Shown in pieces: positions 14,044-17,675 of a stretch of DNA of 17,675 nt. The notes beneath the pieces were generated by a model that saw only the letters and a program-made list of their open reading frames with translations, did not search any database and had not been told where the DNA came from. This DNA is from CAYUNA01 sp047629355. GTDB lineage: Bacteria > Bacteroidota > Bacteroidia > Chitinophagales > Saprospiraceae. The position numbers and the translations under genes were made by a program. The stretch lies in NCBI GenBank assembly GCA_047629355.1, contig JBLHWU010000139.1, forward strand, positions 1 through 17,675, in the 5' to 3' direction. Every line of letters starts with the position of its first letter. The stretch's first letter is position 1.

Positions 14044-14348
14044 AAACTTAGACCATTTTTTGTCAGAAAACAGAAGGGAAACTTTTTTGCTGTCAGACGC
14101 GAGAGATTCTGACTTCTAATAGCAGGGCGGTCTGGCTTCTGACTTCTTTTTTTTTCGTATTTTGCGCCCAAATTACGCATTCAAAAGAGAATTTAGCTTT
14201 TTTCTGAATGTTTTTTGAAAATTAGGCACTATTTTTTAAACCATTGACGTTCAATTGCTTTATTATAATTATTGCTCAATTTAATACATCCAATTACGAA
14301 AGATTTTAAAAATTTGACGTTTTTGAAATCACATAAAATCCTAATGTC
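14044..14348. other. Non-coding gap with short direct repeats
   Basis: No gene is supported here; the apparent minus-strand frame crossing 14306-14548 is the shadow of the lipoprotein gene. TTCTGACTTCT occurs at 14107-14117 and 14137-14147, with a related GTCAGAA motif on the Mpl side, and GTCAGA/TCTGAC (14092-14113) form a weak 6-bp hairpin. TATTTTGCGCCC near 14159 resembles a -7 box one base short, and could be the promoter of the downstream lipoprotein-brxC unit. It is poorly placed, about 180 bases upstream. Confidence 0.35.
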
Positions 14349-14525
14349 ATGAAAAAACGAATGTTAAAATCAACCGTTTTGTTCTTTGCTCTTGCAGCTT
14401 TTGCTTCCTCTTTTACTTCTTGTAATAAAGGATATGGCTGTCCCTCTAATTTTTCTGTAGATAAAATGGCAGTGCAAGCTGCAAGTGTAGTAGCTTCGGC
14501 GGCTGCAGCAACAATTTGTGAATAA
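14349..14525 (+). CDS. Very small putative lipoprotein upstream of brxC
   Basis: A 58-residue gene in the plus direction starting MKKRMLKSTVLFFALAAF. It has a basic n-region, a hydrophobic core (residues 9-22) and a lipobox FTSC with Cys25, giving a mature peptide of 34 residues beginning CNKGYGCPSNFSVDKM. The mature part carries two more cysteines (31 and 57) and an Ala/Val/Ser-rich stretch (AASVVASAAAAT) before the last residues ICE. The stop TAA (14523-14525) is one base before the ATG of brxC, so the two form a unit. I do not recognise the family. A lipoprotein with an invariant-looking CxxGYGCP-type motif next to a bacilliredoxin may be thiol-linked, but this is inference. Confidence 0.75.
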   Translation: MKKRMLKSTVLFFALAAFASSFTSCNKGYGCPSNFSVDKMAVQAASVVASAAAATICE

Positions 14526-14526
14526 T

Positions 14527-14871
14527 ATGAAGTGGAAACAACTAACATCGGTTAGTCAACTTGACGAAATAGTAACGCGTTCGAAGGAAACGCCAGTTTT
14601 GATTTTCAAACACAGCACCCGTTGTAGCATCAGTTCAATGGCGCGTTTTCGTTTGGAAGATGACTGGGATTTTCCAGAGACAGCATTAGAGCCTTATTAC
14701 TTGGATTTGATTGCGTATCGCAATATTTCTAAAGCCATCGTTGACCGTTTTTCTATACACCACGAATCGCCGCAAGTGCTGTTGATTCGAGATGGTGAAT
14801 GCACGTATGATGCCTCTCATTTGGACATTTCCGTAAGTGAATTGCAGGAGAGTTATAAAAATACGTTTTAA
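14527..14871 (+). CDS. brxC: Bacilliredoxin BrxC/YtxJ-like monothiol thioredoxin-fold protein
   Basis: 114 residues of thioredoxin fold. The active site is HSTRCSIS at 29-36 with a single catalytic Cys33, preceded by PVLIFKH; this matches the YtxJ signature (HSTxCxIS). A cis-Pro segment SPQVLLI follows at 81-87. BrxC removes bacillithiol from protein mixed disulfides in Firmicutes, and many Bacteroidota carry YtxJ with bacillithiol synthesis genes. The best start is the ATG at 14527; a GTG at 14518 would overlap the preceding gene. It is translated right after the small lipoprotein gene. Two hairpins follow: a weak one at 14872-14893, and the 15-bp terminator. A cytoplasmic location is expected. 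Confidence 0.88.
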   Translation: MKWKQLTSVSQLDEIVTRSKETPVLIFKHSTRCSISSMARFRLEDDWDFPETALEPYYLDLIAYRNISKAIVDRFSIHHESPQVLLIRDGECTYDASHLDISVSELQESYKNTF

Positions 14872-14932
14872 AGAGCATCTTTTTGTTCTTTAAATTAAGG
14901 GAGTTGGTACCTTATTTATTGCCAATTTCCTA

Positions 14933-14980
14933 AATAGCCTAATGAACCAATTACCAGTTCATTAGGCTATTACTATTTTT
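14933..14980 (+). terminator. Intrinsic terminator after brxC
   Basis: AATAGCCTAATGAAC (14933-14947) pairs perfectly over 15 bases with GTTCATTAGGCTATT (14957-14971), with a 9-base loop, then ACTATTTTT. It ends the lipoprotein-brxC transcript 18 bases before the mnmD start, so mnmD must have its own promoter or be read through. Confidence 0.85.
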
Positions 14981-14998
14981 GAAAATAAAAAAATACTA

Positions 14999-15664
14999 AT
15001 GATTGAAATAATCGAAACCACCGACGGTTCCCATTCATTATTCTCTGAAAAGTTTGGGATTACTTATCATTCTAAACACGGGGCAGTACAGGAATCTCAA
15101 CACATTTTTATTGAAGCTGGGTTGCATCAAAAAGCAGCAGATTCAAAAGAATTATCAGTTTTAGAAATTGGTTTTGGTTCTGGTTTGAATGTTTTTATGA
15201 CTTATTTAGAAGCAAAAAATACAGGCTTGACAATTAATATAGAAACCTATGAAATTTATCCAATTTCTAATGAGCAGGCAGAAGTATTGAATTACCCACA
15301 AGTTTTAAATGCCAAAAATGAAGCAGCTATTTTCAAAAAAATACATACTTGTGAATGGGGGAAGTCGATTGAAATAGCTAATTTTTTCACTTTCCAAAAA
15401 CATCAAAAAGATTTTTTAGAAATAGAAGAAGCAGGGAAATTTGATGTGATTTATTTTGATGCGTTTGCACCAGATGCACAGCCTGAATTATGGGATGCTA
15501 ATTTGTTGAAAAAAATGTATGATTCCTTGAAAACTGGTGGTGTGATGACGACTTATTGCGCAAAAGGTATAGTTAAACGAACGTTGAAAAGTGTAGGATT
15601 TGAAACTGAATCAATTCCTGGACCTCCAGGTAAACGAGAAATGACGCGGGCTTGGAAACGCTAA
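14999..15664 (+). CDS. mnmD: tRNA (5-methylaminomethyl-2-thiouridine)(34)-methyltransferase MnmD
   Basis: 221 residues, the usual size of the stand-alone methyltransferase (the N-terminal half of E. coli MnmC). It completes the mnm5s2U wobble modification in tRNA for Lys, Glu and Gln, using S-adenosylmethionine. The SAM-binding motif is VLEIGFGSGLNVFM at 54-67. The catalytic signature DAFAPDAQPELW is at 154-165, and the C-terminal PGPPGKREMTRA at 207-218 matches the family. Start ATG at 14999. The oxidase half (MnmC2) is not attached, as in many Bacteroidota, so which aminomethyl route supplies the substrate is open. It is convergent with the Rpn pseudogene, seven bases away. Confidence 0.93.
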   Translation: MIEIIETTDGSHSLFSEKFGITYHSKHGAVQESQHIFIEAGLHQKAADSKELSVLEIGFGSGLNVFMTYLEAKNTGLTINIETYEIYPISNEQAEVLNYPQVLNAKNEAAIFKKIHTCEWGKSIEIANFFTFQKHQKDFLEIEEAGKFDVIYFDAFAPDAQPELWDANLLKKMYDSLKTGGVMTTYCAKGIVKRTLKSVGFETESIPGPPGKREMTRAWKR

Positions 15665-15671
15665 GACGACT

Positions 15672-16629
15672 TTACTTTGTACGTTTCTTTTTCAAATCTG
15701 CCTGTAAAATTTCTACTAAAATCGGATGCACTTTTAGCTTTTTAGCAATGGCTTTTGCGTTCGCATTTTTCTCTTTTAAAAGTAGTTGTTTCTGAATTTC
15801 TTCAACAAAATCGACTTCTATTTCGAGAAATTTGGCGATGGTCTCCTTTTTAACTTTCTCATCAGTCATATTTTGAATGCTGACAATAGATTGTTTGAGG
15901 CGACCTTTTCAGCACCTTTTTCAATTCCTTGTAGGTAAAGAATATCCGTATTTACATCAAATCCTATATCATTCATATCGTTAACTGTTTTAATGGTTTG
16001 ATTCTGCAAGTTACGCAGTCTTGACAACATAATCAATTGATTGATGAATTTTTTTGTCGCCAACGAATCTCCTTTTAATTCAACAAGTCGCCGAATAATT
16101 CGTTCAACCAATTCATGGGTAGAGATATTTTTATGAGAAGCAAAGAGACTTAATAAGACCTCTTCTGGATAAATAGACTTCAAAAAATCCTGATAGTCAA
16201 AATCTTGAATGTTAATAACGGTGAATGAAAACTGGAGTTGACCAAAGGAGATAGTTGTATTCATTTTCGCCTTGCCAACTCCTAAAAATACAACGAATTG
16301 TAGGACTGGTTTACCTGTATTTTTGTGCAGCATACCGACGTATTCTAACATCCGTTTGTCCATTTTTAGAAAATCTTTAGACTCAAATTCAAATTGGACA
16401 GCTGCGCCCGTTGGTAGTCAGAGTTATAAATCAGTCTTAAAAAATCTGGCTCTTTTTCTTTGGTAGTTTGCTGTTTAATTTCTGGCAGATTTTCAATTTT
16501 TAAAATATCTGTCTGCAAAACCCGCTTGAATAGAAACGGGATTAAATTACCACAGTTTTCTTTGATAATTTTGTCAATATAATTGGCCTCGTGTTTGTCG
16601 TTCGGCAAATTGCCCTTTTGTTTGCTCAT
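15672..16629 (-). pseudogene. Rpn-type PD-(D/E)XK nuclease / putative transposase gene, two frameshifts
   Basis: Three minus-strand segments form one protein. The first (from ATG at 16629) contains the nuclease-like EPDFLRLIYNSDYQ. It continues in another frame as AVQFEFESKDFLKMDKRMLE, the D...ExE core of the PD-(D/E)XK fold, then RMLEYVGMLHKNTGKPVLQF. The third segment continues GIEKGAE as KGRLKQS and ends in an Rpn-type helical tail. Each join needs one added base: near 16403-16410 (GGGCGC context) and near 15904-15909 (A4 context). Adding both gives 960 bases, a 319-residue frame, about the usual length. The tail then reads through DEKVKKETIAKFLEI to the stop at 15672. Rpn proteins promote recA-independent recombination in E. 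coli. Two lesions make it a likely pseudogene, unless both are sequence errors. Confidence 0.78.
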
Positions 16630-16658
16630 TAGTCGGGCGTTGGAAGATGGCGATTTTT

Positions 16659-17675
16659 CTACACCAAAATTCCCGCAATCGCCGCCGTCAAAAAGCTTGC
16701 AATTGTCCCACCAATCAACGCTTTTATCCCTAACTCTGTCAACACTTTTCGTTGTCCCGGTGCAATTGCGCTGATGCCACCAATCTGAATACCGATAGAG
16801 GCGAAGTTGGCAAAACCGCAGAGTGCATAAGTCGCAATCAACAATGATTTTTCTGAAAGTTCCCCTTTTACACCTTCCAATTGTGCATATCCAACAAACT
16901 CATTAATCGTCGTTTTAATACCCAAAAGCTGACCAACAATCATCGAATCTGCCCAATCTACACCCAATAACCAAGCGACTGGTGCGAAAACAACGCCTAA
17001 TAAAAATTCTAAATTGAACTGAGAGAATTGCTCAAAGTTAGCATCAACCAAACCATTTAAACCCGTCCATGCACCGAATAAATCGCCTAAAACGTAATTG
17101 ACCATCGCAATCATCGCAGTAAAAACAAGTAGCATTGCACCCACATTCACTGCTAATTTCAATCCATCAGTCGTACCGCGAGAGATAGCATCCAATATAT
17201 TGCTACCCGCATCTTGTGGCGCAATATCCAACTGCTGCATCTTTAAAGTAATCTCTTCTTCTTCGGGGTAAAGCAGTTTAGCGGCCACAATTGCCGCTGG
17301 TGCAGAAATCAAAGAAGCGGCTAATAAATGCTTAGCAAATAACTCTTGCGCAACGGTATCTGCACCGCCCAGAAAGCCAATATAGGCAGCAAAAACGCCA
17401 CCTGCAATCGTTGCCATTCCGCCTGTCATTAAGCACAACATTTCAGATTTTGACATATTTTCCAAAAATGGTTTAACGACTAAAGGTGCTTCTGTTTGAC
17501 CAATAAATACGTTTGCCGCGGCTGCAAGACTTTCCGCACCCGTCAAATTCATCGTCTTACTCATAACCCAGGCAAATCCCTTGATAATGATTTGAAGAAT
17601 CCCCAAATAGTAGAGTAGAGAGGACAATGCCGAAAAAAATACTACCGTTGGTAGCACTTTAAAGGCAAAAATATA
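16659..17675 (-). CDS. Concentrative nucleoside transporter (CNT/NupC family), 5' end outside the window
   Basis: The frame is open to the right window edge and reads YIFAFKVLPTVVFFS before the GTG at 17655-17657, so that GTG is internal and the N-terminal part (about 100 residues in the family) is missing. 338 residues are visible. The NupC core is present: the NVFIGQTEAPLVVKPF loop, LCLMTGGMATIAGGVFAAY, and the C-terminal signature YALCGFANFASIGIQIGGIS followed by AIAPGQRK. Many hydrophobic segments are visible and it ends TAAIAGILV. It would take up nucleosides with Na+ or H+; ion and substrate preference cannot be told here. The broken Rpn gene begins 29 bases after its stop in the same direction. 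Confidence 0.93.
   Translation of the reverse strand, partial: YIFAFKVLPTVVFFSALSSLLYYLGILQIIIKGFAWVMSKTMNLTGAESLAAAANVFIGQTEAPLVVKPFLENMSKSEMLCLMTGGMATIAGGVFAAYIGFLGGADTVAQELFAKHLLAASLISAPAAIVAAKLLYPEEEEITLKMQQLDIAPQDAGSNILDAISRGTTDGLKLAVNVGAMLLVFTAMIAMVNYVLGDLFGAWTGLNGLVDANFEQFSQFNLEFLLGVVFAPVAWLLGVDWADSMIVGQLLGIKTTINEFVGYAQLEGVKGELSEKSLLIATYALCGFANFASIGIQIGGISAIAPGQRKVLTELGIKALIGGTIASFLTAAIAGILV

Noticed and set aside
14518..14526. GTG start for brxC three codons upstream
   Set aside because: It would overlap the lipoprotein stop; the ATG at 14527 gives the usual N-terminus and a clean one-base gap.
14306..14548. An 80-residue minus-strand frame covering the region upstream of brxC
   Set aside because: The opposite strand holds a lipoprotein with a signal peptide and lipobox tightly coupled to brxC; the minus frame has no recognisable features.
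1..17675. CRISPR array, tRNA/rRNA genes, phage or defence island
   Set aside because: No regularly spaced repeats, no cloverleaf-like sequence, and no phage structural or defence genes were seen on either strand.

Overview
The window looks like a chromosomal segment of a free-living member of the Bacteroidota. The evidence is a secreted protein with a type IX secretion (Por-type) C-terminal sorting domain, a TAnnTTTG-type promoter with no Shine-Dalgarno sequences, a bacillithiol-linked YtxJ/BrxC protein, a stand-alone MnmD, an Mpl-type muropeptide ligase, a MarR-YceI pair and AT-rich intergenic DNA full of small palindromic repeats. I cannot place it reliably below phylum.

Layout. Positions 1-309 hold the end of a frameshifted IS5-type transposase. 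A small DUF481-like outer-membrane beta-barrel gene (327-1097) follows almost directly. A 614-base non-coding stretch (1098-1711) is a stack of nested palindromic repeats, including the first copy of a 163-bp MITE-like element. acpH-like (1712-2293, minus) and ychF (2617-3714, plus) are divergent, separated by a hairpin, a promoter and an 18-nt tandem repeat. Positions 3825-4677 (minus) hold a decayed DUF2807/GIN-domain adhesin. A MarR regulator and a secreted YceI protein follow (4986-6120). On the minus strand a GT4 glycosyltransferase and a flippase-like membrane protein form a two-gene unit (8504 to 6256). The second MITE copy (8642-8805) lies just ahead of a large secreted metallophosphatase (8908-11277). 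Next come a small membrane protein of unknown function, a short Spo0M-like arrestin-fold protein and mpl (minus). A tiny lipoprotein gene (14349-14525) is paired with brxC/ytxJ, and mnmD follows. The right end has an Rpn-type nuclease gene broken by two 1-base deletions and a CNT nucleoside transporter cut by the window edge.

How it fits together. Most genes are conserved housekeeping or envelope functions: muropeptide recycling (mpl), tRNA wobble modification (mnmD), thiol redox (brxC), nucleoside uptake (CNT) and ribosome-associated GTPase/ATPase activity (ychF). I see no defence island, CRISPR array, phage or biosynthetic cluster, and no rRNA or tRNA gene.

The most distinctive content is non-coding. 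There are two MITE copies whose outer terminal repeats match each other, while the inner arms differ between copies yet stay complementary within each copy. There is also a pair of 21-22 bp triloop hairpins with compensatory substitutions. Three protein genes are broken (transposase, GIN adhesin, Rpn nuclease), so the segment carries accessory decay between stable core genes.
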